Source: Phalacrocorax aristotelis (lineage: Eukaryota; Chordata; Aves; Suliformes; Phalacrocoracidae). From it: a DNA stretch of 64,000 bases. The translations under genes were made by a program, and so were the position numbers. The notes beneath the pieces were generated by a model, which ran no database searches, was not told the DNA's origin, and saw nothing but the letters and a program-made list of their open reading frames with translations. Position 1 is the stretch's first letter, and each line of letters begins with the position of its first letter. The stretch is taken from assembly GCF_949628215.1 (NCBI RefSeq), contig NC_134281.1, positions 6,210,501 through 6,274,500 of the forward strand. Reading direction: 5' to 3'. Below are positions 26,611-37,600 of this stretch, one piece after another.

Positions 26611-29600
26611 ATAATTTATTACATACTTATGTTTTTCCTTCCTAGTACTGTTCACTTTTTTAAAAAAGTTCTCTTGAAAGACACTAGCATATATTCTACT
26701 GCACTAAATATGTTTTTCATTTTAAAACCTCTTTTTCCATACATCTTCATCCACTGCAAAATTCATTTGTTGCCACTAACATAACACAGATCCTGTATTA
26801 ATCCAAGAGGCATACTTCTATCGCCGTTAAATTCCGTAGCAGTGACAGCCACCTGGCAGTCGTCCTCTCACCTGGTCTCAGGGGCAGCAGCCAGCCCCCG
26901 CAGCTGTGGTCCCTCGGGCGTGCTGGGACACCCTTGTGAGCACAGCACCCTTCAGAGACTTCCCAAAAGTGTGGACACAGATTTACAGGTGTCCATGAGA
27001 ACAACTGCGGAGTTTCCCACTTCTCAGGCACAATTTTAATGCCTGAAAATCATTCATTACCATAGGAAGGACAGCCTAAATCAGCTTCCAGATGCTTTGG
27101 TAAAGAGAAGGGCTATTGGCCATTTTAAATGCAATGAATAACAGATACTAGGCTAAGACAGTATCACAGCACCAACCTTTCTACCTAATCACACATGCTA
27201 GCAGTGATAAAAAGGCAGAAACATGGACTGGTTTTACACTTGAGAAGTATTTGTGGGGGCTTATTCAGTGCATAGATTGTCTGTATAACCTCCGTCTAAG
27301 GAAATACCTACACAAACATCCAGCCTGTGACTTCATTAAGATGCTCACTGACTCTATGGGAAGCCCATAATAATCTCTATAGAAAGAATGCAATCAATAT
27401 GCTATCGAGAAGATAAGTCAGTGTCAACGCTAATGTTTAAATATTCATCTACTTGTACCAACATCTTGCCTGTTACTGAAACAACAGGAATATTCAAAGA
27501 TTAACTCTACATAAAAGACTTGGTAATTTTTTTCTCCAATTCCTTGTTTTTCTCTCGTCAGTTCTACGAACAGTTGTTAAGTAGAACAGGTTGGCATTTT
27601 TTCATCAAAACGTTACTTATTTGAAAAATGGGTCTTGGAACAAACCAAGACTTTTGCAGAAAATTTTCATTTGGGGAAATTTTTCAGCTTGTTGTCAAGA
27701 AAAGTGAAAACTGAAAAGAACTCATTTTCCAGGATACACAATAGTTCTGAATATATAATCAAAAGAGCTAAAAGAACCAGACGGTATTTGTTTTAATCCA
27801 AAGAATTTGAAAGGAGAGAATATAAAAGGACTCATATTAACTGCAAGCACATTTATGAGGAGCTTCAGAAGAGAGATGATTTGCTTCTTCATTCAGGACC
27901 ATGAGACGAACTCCAGAAAGTACCAGAGGAGAGAAGGAGGGAGGATGACTTCCTAGCATTTGCGACCCACTCAAGCCATTTCTACCGCTCAGAAGAGACT
28001 TCCCAACATTTCTACAGTGAAAGATTTGTTTAAAATTAGAAATAAAGAAAAAACTTTACGTAGAAGATTAAGGAGCATGTGAAATGCTTGGACAGAAAGA
28101 TGATGAAGTTCATTGAAGCTTGTGTTCTGCATGGTGCTGCTTGGAGGCTCTAAATAGAACCAACATTTCTGCCGCCAGAGGCAACAGTCCCCTGCAAAAG
28201 GGGAAAAAAACTGATCTCCCAGATGATCGCACTGCCCTGAGAAATCCTGCTGAAGAGCATTAACATTGTTTTGTGCAAGACGGTGAGTACATCTACCTGA
28301 GATCTGGAAGAAGTAATATATGGTAGTGAACTCAGTCCCACAGCTAATTCATCTATTACAGCATAGGCATTGTGCAGCATATCAAAAGTAAATCAACACT
28401 TCCAACACCTTATTCACAGGTAAGCATTGAAGTAAAGCCTGCTACCATTTCCTAGGTGGGATTTGAACATTAGAATTGGAGGAGTGATATGACAATAAGA
28501 GAAGCAACAGAGACAAACCACACTATCATCAAGAGAGGTTTGTAATGGAATAGCATAGTACTTGCCATTTTGCTATTTACCAAAAGCCTTGTTTTAATCA
28601 GGTCTGTAATTAAAGCCCTTAATCATTCTGAACAGTTTCAAATGAAGGGCTTCTCTCATGCGTTAACATATCATTTATGCAACAACTGTACATGTAAGGT
28701 AGTGTCAGTAGTCTGTCCAGACACAGGAAATAACCTATTGAAACACAAATCTATTTGTCGGCATTTTAATACAAATCTGAAAATGCTAGTTTACACATTT
28801 AAGAAGCTGTTACAAACTGTCAAGCAAAAAAATATGTATCTTGTGAATTAATGAGGCTTCCTAAAGACACAAACCGCATCTGTACGCAGCATGCTATGCT
28901 GGTGAAAGGGGAGCAAATAGAGCATGGCAGAAAGCGGTTGCAGCTGCAGTGTGGGGTTGTGTCCCAAAGGACATCTTCCAGGGGAGGGCATATTGTCCCC
29001 ACGCCCAAGCCAGCAAGGGCTGAATTAGTCCTTGTTGAGCTCCAGTTTGGGAAAGGACTTTAACAAAAATGGGAATGGGATCTACAGTCTTCCCTTATGC
29101 CTGAATACATTTTCAGGCCACCCCTGGATTCAAGAATATATTCACTTATTCAAATGGGAAGGGATTGAGGTGGGAGTTACTTGTACTCACCCCTGAGCAG
29201 GACCGTTCCTGCATTTGCTACCACCGATAATGTCCTGGTACCAGAAGCTTCATGAGTTGTGATGGAGTCATTTGGGGTGCAATTAAATGAAGGCTAAATC
29301 CAGGCCTTGATGTTGAGAGGTATTTCTGGGTAACCTTTGTGCACTGTCAGTGTGCTCTGCTTGGTCCCTCTCCACTCTTCTCCGTTTGCCCTGGTACGAT
29401 GGGGGATAGCAGCAGCACCGGCAGTAGAGCAGGGGAAAGAGGTCAGATAGGACAGGTGGGGAAGGAAGAGCTTGAGAGAAAGAGGAGAGAGGTACTGAAT
29501 AAAAAAAAGACACTGGGTAGATTAAAATTGAGCAGCAAACACTGTGATTTGAGGGTTTTGAAGAATTTCAACCTGTTCTGGTGAGAAGGCATATGCTGTA

Positions 29601-30995
29601 AGACTGCATTGGGGTTCTCCAAGGAAGAGCATGTATTTTCCTCCCTGCTTTAAAGAATTAAAACAGCGTGGAAATTAAGCTATAATCAGATTTACAATTA
29701 CAGTATAAAACACATATGGTATTAGGCAAGGCTGGCAAGGGTATCCAATTTTCAGTCCTCAGCTCCTTGCATTTCCCCTCCCAACAACAGTTTAACTCTC
29801 TCTCTTGAAGATCATAAACCTGTTGTTCTCAGGTGCTACAGCCCCCTTCTGTTCCTCTGATGCTGGCTGGAAAGGCAGCAAGATCTTCCCAGAGCTTTTT
29901 GCTCCCTAAAGGAGTGCAAAGGGCAATCCCTTTCTACCTTGCTAGCCAAACGTGCAGGAATTTGCCACAAAACTTTTTGCCCAAAGGGAATTGCTGATGT
30001 CTTTAAGAAAATGCTCCAAAATGGGTTTTGCTGAACTTCCAGAAAAACATTGGCACGTTTCTGAGGAAGAAGTGGTGGACTCGCAGTGCTGTGGTGGACT
30101 CCACAGGGAAACACTAGCAGAGGGATGAAAGTCCTCAGCAAGGCATGTCAGAGCCTGGGCCTCCCAAAAAGCAGAAAAGCACAAGGCCTTGTGTCCTCAT
30201 GGCACCTGGTGGGTCCAGTTTCCTCCACGTGCAGCAGAGAGCCCCGAGAGTCACATCTCGCGGCGCAGAGTTTCCTCTCCTGCTCTGCCCATACCACACT
30301 TCCTCCAGTTACGTGCTGAAACAGATAAGTAAAATGCACCTGTATGAAACACTTCACTGACCTGCTGCCCTTGGCTGTATACCCACATACTCGAGACACC
30401 CGTCTCCCAGATGTCCTCCAGCATGAGGAACATTATGTGCGTGCTTCAGGGCTGCAGCTCAGGGTACAATCAGCAGCTATTCCAGGTCTCTGGTCTTGGG
30501 TCACCAGATTTCACCCGCAGCACCTGTGCCTTCAGAGGTTTCACCTTAACGCGTTTCCTTCAGGACGACCAATAATGGATGGATGAGCTAAATGTGTAAT
30601 ATCCCCTTTTTTCCTCTCAGAGGCCAGAATAATATTCAGCCCCACTTCCATGTCAAGCTTAAGTCTGCATTTTAACATATACATCAAGGAGACTGTGTTA
30701 AAAAAAAATCTAATATTATGCTTTTGACTAGAGAATTTACCTAAGTAAATAATTATTTTTAAACCTAAGATTTAGGCAGCTTAGTATTCCACATTATGCT
30801 AATGTTTGACAATTACTAAGTGTGGGTATCAGCCAGCATTTTTTTTTTTAAGTTTAATTTAAAGCAATTTGACATGGAAAGGTTATTACTTTAGTTGCCA
30901 ATAAAAGCTGTACTTTTAACATAAGTGTACACCAAGCCCTAGGGTATGTGACTATTATCTTTTCTGCAATTATGTGGTGTTCTACATAAATGTTT

Positions 30996-31012
30996 AAAAA
31001 AAAAAAAAAAAA
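30996..31012 (+). repeat. A17 homopolymer
   Basis: A run of 17 A lies about 150 bases before the CR1 fragment. No element body was recognised next to it. Confidence 0.85.
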
Positions 31013-31160
31013 CTTAGAAATATCAAAAGTACTAACTTAGCTACAATACAGAAGTTGAGCAGCAGAGCCGGGAAGCCCGGCTCCGGCAGGCACAGCACAG
31101 GTTGAGGTTTCCTCCTAGAGGTACCGCCGGGAACGGCGCCTCCACCCGCCGCCTCCCTGC

Positions 31161-31400
31161 ACATAAATCATAAATCACAGAATGTCCTGAGCTGGAAGGG
31201 ACCCACAAGGATCATCGCGCCCCACTCCTGTCCCTGCACAGGACACCCCAAATTCACACCGTGTCTCGGAGGGCCTTGTCCAAGTGCTTCTTGAGTATCG
31301 CCAGGCTGGTGCCGTGATGCCTCTCTGGGGAGCCTGTTCCAGGGCTCCACCACCCTCTGGGGGAAGGACCTTTTCCTAATATCCAACCTAACCCTCCCCT
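31161..31400 (-). mobile_element. 5'-truncated CR1 LINE, 3' end of ORF2 and 3' UTR
   Basis: The plus strand reads like the reverse complement of an avian CR1 3' end: a degraded tail (aaatcataaatcacagaatg), then gagctggaagggacccacaa, a blurred 'hundred-base' block, ctgttccagggctccaccac and cctaatatccaacctaac. On the minus strand the translation includes DIRKRSFPQRVVEPWNRLPRE (31380-31310), matching the C-terminal end of CR1 reverse transcriptase, and in another frame ILKKHLDKALRDTV, so at least one frameshift is present. It is a dead fragment of about 240 bases, typical of CR1 5' truncation. It is the best single marker that this is a bird or close sauropsid genome. Confidence 0.85.
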
Positions 31401-33997
31401 GAGCCTCCCCGCACTGCCAGCCCTAGGGCTGAGCTGCCCCAAACCATCTCACCAAACACAGATGCTGCCATTTCATAGCTTCACCTGCATCCCCCAGAAA
31501 GGCACTTTTTTTCCAAAAGCCTTTCCTTCCCTCCGCAAGTTTTCCATGCTAAGACAGAAAACTGCTTTTCTTGCATCCTTCTTGAGCTTCTGCTTTTCTC
31601 TTATAAGGGGAAGTCGCAGCTTCCACTTGCTTTAGGGCACGTTGCCAGAAGAGACCCCATGACTGCAGTAGTGTGCCTCCCCCCCAGCAAAAGGCAGGGT
31701 GTGATCCTGCACCTGGTGGGGAGCCCGGTGCCCAGGGAGCAGCCACCACAAAGCACGGCAAAGATCGCAACCCAAACGCAAAGTGTGGTCCTATCAGACA
31801 GAAGCATCACTGCATGGTCAGCACCTGCCTTTGAGCGGCAATCACCCTTTTCCCCCAGGAAATTACAGGGGAGACCATGAAAAGCCACAGTGCCATCATC
31901 AGAGGCCCTGAAGGGATGAAGTCCTGGGTACAGCCGTGCAGAGGAGAGGGGTGAAAGCCTGTCCTTAGCAGGACACAGGCCAGCTCGCACGTGTGTAGGG
32001 AGAGGCGTTTCCCTCCTGACAGCTGCTGTTCTCCAGGATTCATTTCTTTGGCCAAGGTGAGGGTGCCGCACAAACCAAAAGCGCCAGGAGGGTGTTTGCC
32101 CGTGGCGCCGGGGAGCTGGCACTGAGTGCCGTACTCCCTTGGGCTGCTCAGTCTTGAGCCCCGCCTGCATCACGGAGGGAGACGGATGAGAACAGCCTCT
32201 TCCACCAGCCTCTCTGGGCCAACAAGGGCCAGAGCTGGGGTCCGCGTGGGCGCACGGCAGCGTCTCCAAACAGGGCCCAAGCCCCACATCAGCCTGTGCA
32301 GGTAAACTCCTCTCTGCTCTGCACACACAGCCCTTCAAAGGCAGAGCCTGGGGGCAAACAGGTCAGAGTGAGACAAGCTCTAGTCCGAACACTGAAGGCT
32401 GCTTAGTTAAGAGATCATTCTGATTTTTTTTTTTAAGCCTGTTTTTTTTTTCTCCCTGTCTGGGTTTTGTTTTTAAAGTTAATTTGAAGCTCGCAAAAGT
32501 CACAGTATGACCCATGCTGGCTGAAAATCTCCCCCAAAACAGCCAGCACCAGGGCAATGAACTTCAGCTTCCTGCAATGCCTTGCCAGCGCCTTTTGGTG
32601 CTAACCTGCAACCATCCCCAGACAGCGAAAGGGAGTTCAGCCTCAGCAGCCTGTTCAGCCTTTTGTCTTTCTACTGAGAAAGTGAGAACACTGGTTACAG
32701 ATCCAGTGCCAACTGCAGTTCATGTTTCAAATTAGCTAAAGTTTGTTATTTTACACTTTAGGTAGGAGCTGCAACAAACTGTTCACCAGCAGTCCAAGCG
32801 ATAGTATACAAGCCCCTCTAGGATCCCTTGGAAGAGCTCCTGATGAGTTCACCAATGTTTGCACATTAACCTCTGGGTGAAAAGCCAGCCAGAGGGATGT
32901 GAGAACTCCACTGAGCCCTCCAGAACATGACACAAAATGATGCAAGTGTGGGAGCTAAGAGAGAAAAGGTTTTGTGAGCCCAGAAAAATAATAAAATGTT
33001 TAAATCCTTAATTGTTTTTCTTGAAGGTTTATCCAAAATTGAGCTCTCCTTAAGTCTGTGAGTTTGCAGAGCATTGTCAATAAATTAGATCATGCACACA
33101 AGGCAGGGATTTCAAGCCAAAAAGCTCTAGCCACGAGTTGCTTAACAGCAACACTCCCCAGAAAAACGACTCGAGATGAAACATGAGATATGTATTAATT
33201 ATCAATGGTCTAATAGAAAATTTAATGAAGACAAGTATCTTCTTGCACTTTATCCATGATAACGATGATAGTACGTCAGCGAGATGCATACCTTACAATG
33301 TGGCGGTGAATGTCAAGTCCGAAGCCATTATAGCAATCCACCACAATAATGGCTAGCCAATGTATGGACTTGTAGCACTTAATCAAAGTAATGCCATTCA
33401 TCCACAATTATTTATGTTATGGTAACAAAGAGCTGCCAAATGCAAAACAAATGACATGAGGATTTGCAAGTGAATTCCTTCCCGTAAATTCTCCTTAGGT
33501 TATGCTTAAAGGCCCTCAGGATGGAAGTCTGTATAAATTCAGAGCGTTATCAAAACAGCGGTGTTATCGTGTCACATTTTACTGCCTATAAGCCATGAAC
33601 CCAGCGCCATTGCTGAAATGAGCCCTTCAGCCAACAGAGCTGTATTGATATCATTTGAGCTGGCCCTGATTAACACCCAAGAATTGTCTTCAGAATTTTA
33701 CAAGGGGCTGGAATTTTGAAAGATGACCTTTGCTTACATCTGCCTATTAAAGAAACCAAAGACCCAGTTGTATCAACACTCATACATGCATTTAACTTAA
33801 AGGATATGAGCAGTTCCCACTTACCTCAATGGGCTTTGGATTAGAGCCATTATAATTACCAGCCATGATTCTCTATTAAGTGCAGTACTTTTCTTTCAGG
33901 GGCATTTATGTGGGTGTTTGTATAAAAACACTGTCAAAAACTAAGAACACCAGTAAATATAAAACGGTAACATTCAGGTTCAAATGCAATGAACTAA
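31401..33997. other. Flank between CR1 fragment and MT-Ox 3' end
   Basis: 31600-32350 is GC-rich and carries the longest open frame in the window (245 codons, minus, 31601-32338). It shows no recognisable domain and looks like a by-product of base composition. 33200-33920 is repeat-free, mixed-composition sequence of the kind often found in conserved noncoding elements. Confidence 0.5.
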
Positions 33998-34003
33998 TTT
34001 ATT
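33998..34003 (-). terminator. Candidate poly(A) signal of MT-Ox
   Basis: AATAAA on the minus strand (tttatt on plus) lies about 430 bases past the stop. It is the only AATAAA I found between 33900 and the stop. The downstream GU-rich element is weak, so this is a guess from position and hexamer only. Confidence 0.3.
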
Positions 34004-34429
34004 TTTTTTAACACTACATCCAACTGTTTTTCACTTGTCACAGATGTCACTGGAATAACTTGAATACAAAAAATCACCTAAGAACAACATACTACACAGA
34101 CCAGCTAATATTGATTGCTTTAAAAATGCCCCCTGTTAAACTAAATAATAGTCAAATCTCACTGCAGTAAATGTGCCTTTATATCATTAAACACTAATCT
34201 AACAGTAATCTGAGTGCATAGTGGAAAACATGAAAATGTTGAAAATGAAGGATCAATTTATATTTTTTTTGCATTATATGAGTCTCCAAAGCAACACTTG
34301 AAACAAAATAATCATTCCGTATCAGCTGGCCACTTAGCCGCGCAGGCCAAAACTGGGACTAAGCTAAAGTCTAATACGCGCTTTCCAAGGCGAGCTATGC
34401 CCCTGAGAGGGGATGCTGGAGGACGCCCC
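34004..34429 (-). other. Presumed 3' untranslated region of MT-Ox
   Basis: AT-rich sequence between the TGA stop and the candidate AATAAA. No splice acceptor or further coding sequence is implied. Its extent depends on the poly(A) site being right. Confidence 0.4.
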
Positions 34430-34625
34430 TCACCACAGGCTCTGGCCACCCTCGATGACCAGATTATGGCCCGTCATGTAGTCTGAGGCTTCGGAGGCCA
34501 AATAGACAACGGCGGCCTGCAGGTCGGTCGCCTGAGCCAGCCTCCCGGCGGGGATGTCCACCAGCCAGCGCCGCACCAGCGGCTGCAGGTCCTTGGAGCG
34601 GATGAGCGGCGTGTCCACGATGCCC
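34430..34625 (-). CDS. MT-Ox: MT-Ox last coding exon: SDR C-terminus and stop
   Basis: The CDS part has 196 bases: one base of Pro389, residues 390-453 and TGA at 34432-34430; acceptor tttgttgcag|G. It codes [17 protein letters not shown] and later [20 protein letters not shown], then [20 protein letters not shown]-x-x-x-T-P and the YMTGxxxxxEGG end are standard for classical SDRs. Codon third positions are strongly G/C here, unlike the AT-rich methyltransferase exons. This is the 3' exon, so untranslated sequence continues to lower coordinates. Confidence 0.95.
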
Positions 34626-37600
34626 CTGCAACAAACACACCCCCCAAGAGTTTAGGACCAGGTTTCCCCCAGAAGAAAAGGCAGAACTTATAGGTTTTTG
34701 AGATGTTAATTCGGAAGGAAAACCATGGAACAGCACAAAGGAGATGCACAGGTCAGACCTGCTCTGTCTCTGCTGAAAGTCATGATGCAACTTTGGTAGG
34801 ACTTCTTTCCTATTGCCTTTTGCTGCCGGTGGCCAGGCTTAGAGTTTTTCTAAGGTTTTTTAGAGGCTTCTAAGAGGTTTCTTAGACGTTTTTATTTGAG
34901 TACGCACATATCTTAGCTAACAGCAGTACCCCCTTACTTTTAGGTTGTAATGACCTGTTTAAATTTTTTTATAGAAAAAAAGCACGGCATTGGAACCGAA
35001 AGTGCCTTGAACTGGGTCCATCACGGCTTTTGGGAACTGTTGTCCTTCTACCGACGTCCCTTCTCATCGCTTCGCAGCTCAATGTCACACAGCGTGTTCG
35101 TGTACAGCCCAGAAACTGAGAACAGCCCGACTTCCCATAGGTCAAAAAGTGGGGGAAACAAAAGCCAGCACCCTTCTGGGCACCAGACCCTTTCCACATT
35201 AAAAAGGAGAGGCAAAGATAAGGACAGCGCACCCAGTGCGGTTCCCCTTGAGCCAATACCTTAACAAATCACACCACATTTACCTGCCTTGCCTTTTTTA
35301 CATTAATGAGTGACTACACCATTTATTAAAACCCTGCGAAGTCCATTTTCTTCAGGTGCCCTAAAAATGAGTGATGCTTCAGAAAGCAGAATGCAGGGCG
35401 AACATTTGGCTGGCTTTTATGACTTTAACTGAGACTGATTTGTCATCCTCCTCCTTAACAACATATTTGTATTTTGCGAAATGTATAATTTTTTCAGCCC
35501 CTGAACAAATATATTTACATAACTGTGTCTAACGAGAAATTACATTTAACTTCTCAGAAATTACAATAACTAAAACCTGAACTGCCAATTCCACTTCATT
35601 AGTGTGGTAGAAATGCATTCCAAATGTTAATAAAAATTCCAACATGCTGATAAATTAGCGCTTCTAAGGAGCATGTGACACCTTGGTTAACATATTCAAC
35701 CTCAATTATATTTCTCTTCAGCACCCTGTTATCTGGAACCTTTGCTGGCAATCAGAGGTGCTGTTTTTCAGCGGCCAATTTTCTAGATAATGTAGCTTAT
35801 CAACACTGTGGGTAAACTTGCCAATGAAATCAGGCTGCACTGAACCACACACACGCTAATTGCATCTCTTTTTTATGCATATTTACAGACTGTCACTTCA
35901 AAGAAATCAGTGGCCCATTGAGGCAGCCAGTTAGCTGGAAGAATTGCCTCTTGCAAATGAAAATTAGCAAACAAGCTAGTGATAAATATGAAATGAACAA
36001 AGTATAAAAATACTCGTTTTGTTCTGAAACTTCATCGGCATCCCAATTTATACTTCTAAGGAAATAATTTTTTGAGACACACTGGATTCTGGGTATGAGA
36101 TTTACCTTTTGTTTTAAATGAAGGCTGAAATCTGCTATTTACTCTGTTACAAAGTGGAACTAATTCAGACTTTCCCCCAAACATTTCTGTTTTCACTAAT
36201 CGGGCAGGATTTAAATATCAGCTTTATTATTTATTGTAATTGTCAATAAACAGCAGAGCAGTTCAGAAACACTGAGCGATGCAGCTCGCTTAAGCTCTGG
36301 CAATGTAATAAAATCAAACACATTCCGGTATAGGACTGCAGAAGGTTTACTTATTTCCCCCAAGCACAGCCCCCCGCTCTCCTCCCTCACTCTCCCAAAC
36401 TCCTCGAGAACTGGTTTTCTTCACAGAGAAATGTGCTTTGAGCAGCAGACATGAAATATGTTGGACTCCTTTCCCTTACGTGCCTCTCACCGTGCTTACA
36501 AAACCATCAACATAATCATTCTGGCTTTACACTATCAGAGACCAGAATAAGATCCATATGATTTTTAATTTTTTTAAAATTTACATATATGTTTTAACCC
36601 CAAGGGAATGCAGATTAGGGAATACAACACAGTCCTCCAGCACAACAGATTTTGCTAAAAAGAGGATGTTTTTCAATCTGTTCAGAAAAACGATCTTTGG
36701 CCTGATCACTGCAACCTGTAAATCACAGCACTGTGCCTCTCGCTGGACCTTTCTTTAGGTTCACTTCAAGTAGCAAAAATTATACGTGCAACAAAACTTC
36801 ATTACAAATTTTTGTTATCGAAATGAGAGAAAAATATAGCGCAAAACTTAAAAGTTGCAAACACACATACTGATGGCACTATAAATATTAGGCATGTCAT
36901 TGATACTACACATCTTCTGGGAAAGCTTTGGTGCCAAGTTGGGCAATTTAATGTTGTCGAACCCTTTTAGGCAGATTTTAGTTGGCTTCTAACCAGTTCC
37001 AGCAAAGACAACTGCCAATGCATTAATTCCCTACCTCATCTTGTATGCAGTGCTGAGCCTATCAGTACTTTCTGTTGCATGTCAATGTAATATCAAACTG
37101 CTGGTTCCTTAGCATTAGACATGAGCATCAATATTTCATTATTGATACACAGGACAATTCAAGACATTAGGAATAAAAAAAAAAGCCTAAAACATTTCCA
37201 CTTCAAGAGACACGTTAGAAAAATATCACTTACCAGATACTTAACTGGAATTGTTACGTGCGCTCAATCCCCAAATGAGAGCAAAAAAAGATTCCATCTG
37301 TGTGTAACTTGATTTCTTTCAGATGAGTTATTAATTTGAATGAGTTAAGTACACTCCACTTAATCAGGAAGTGTTTAATCAAGAGATCCACTTAATTGGG
37401 ACATCTCCCAAGGAATTAGATTTAAGTCCAAAGATACTTACCAGCAGAGACTGCTCCTTAATAGGGATAGTAATGCTGCTTAATTGGGACACCTTCAGGT
37501 GATGCTGGGGTGGTCCTTCTCCTGCCAGCTCTGCCTCTCCTTCCCCCGTGATGAGGTGATCCCACCCTACCTGCTTTCTGACTCCTCGTACCCGTCGGGC

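Larger units (their letters stand above)
18801..31160. other. Flank, no gene recognised
   Basis: Holds AT microsatellites, the A/C-rich tract, two old repeat fragments and a block at 27590-27720 rich in gaaaatttt-type words like that at 49040-49380. Just before the CR1 fragment, 31060-31160 is unusually CpG-rich (ccgggaagcccggctccgg, ccgccgggaacggcgcc). No coding exon was recognised. Confidence 0.6.

Noticed and set aside
31601..32338. A 245-codon minus-strand frame
   Set aside because: GC-rich composition, no recognisable domain, no splice structure; kept only as a low-interest finding.
1..34000. Possible exons of MITF, FRMD4B or EEVS, expected near MT-Ox by synteny
   Set aside because: None of the family motifs I know were recognised on either strand; short or diverged exons could still have been missed.
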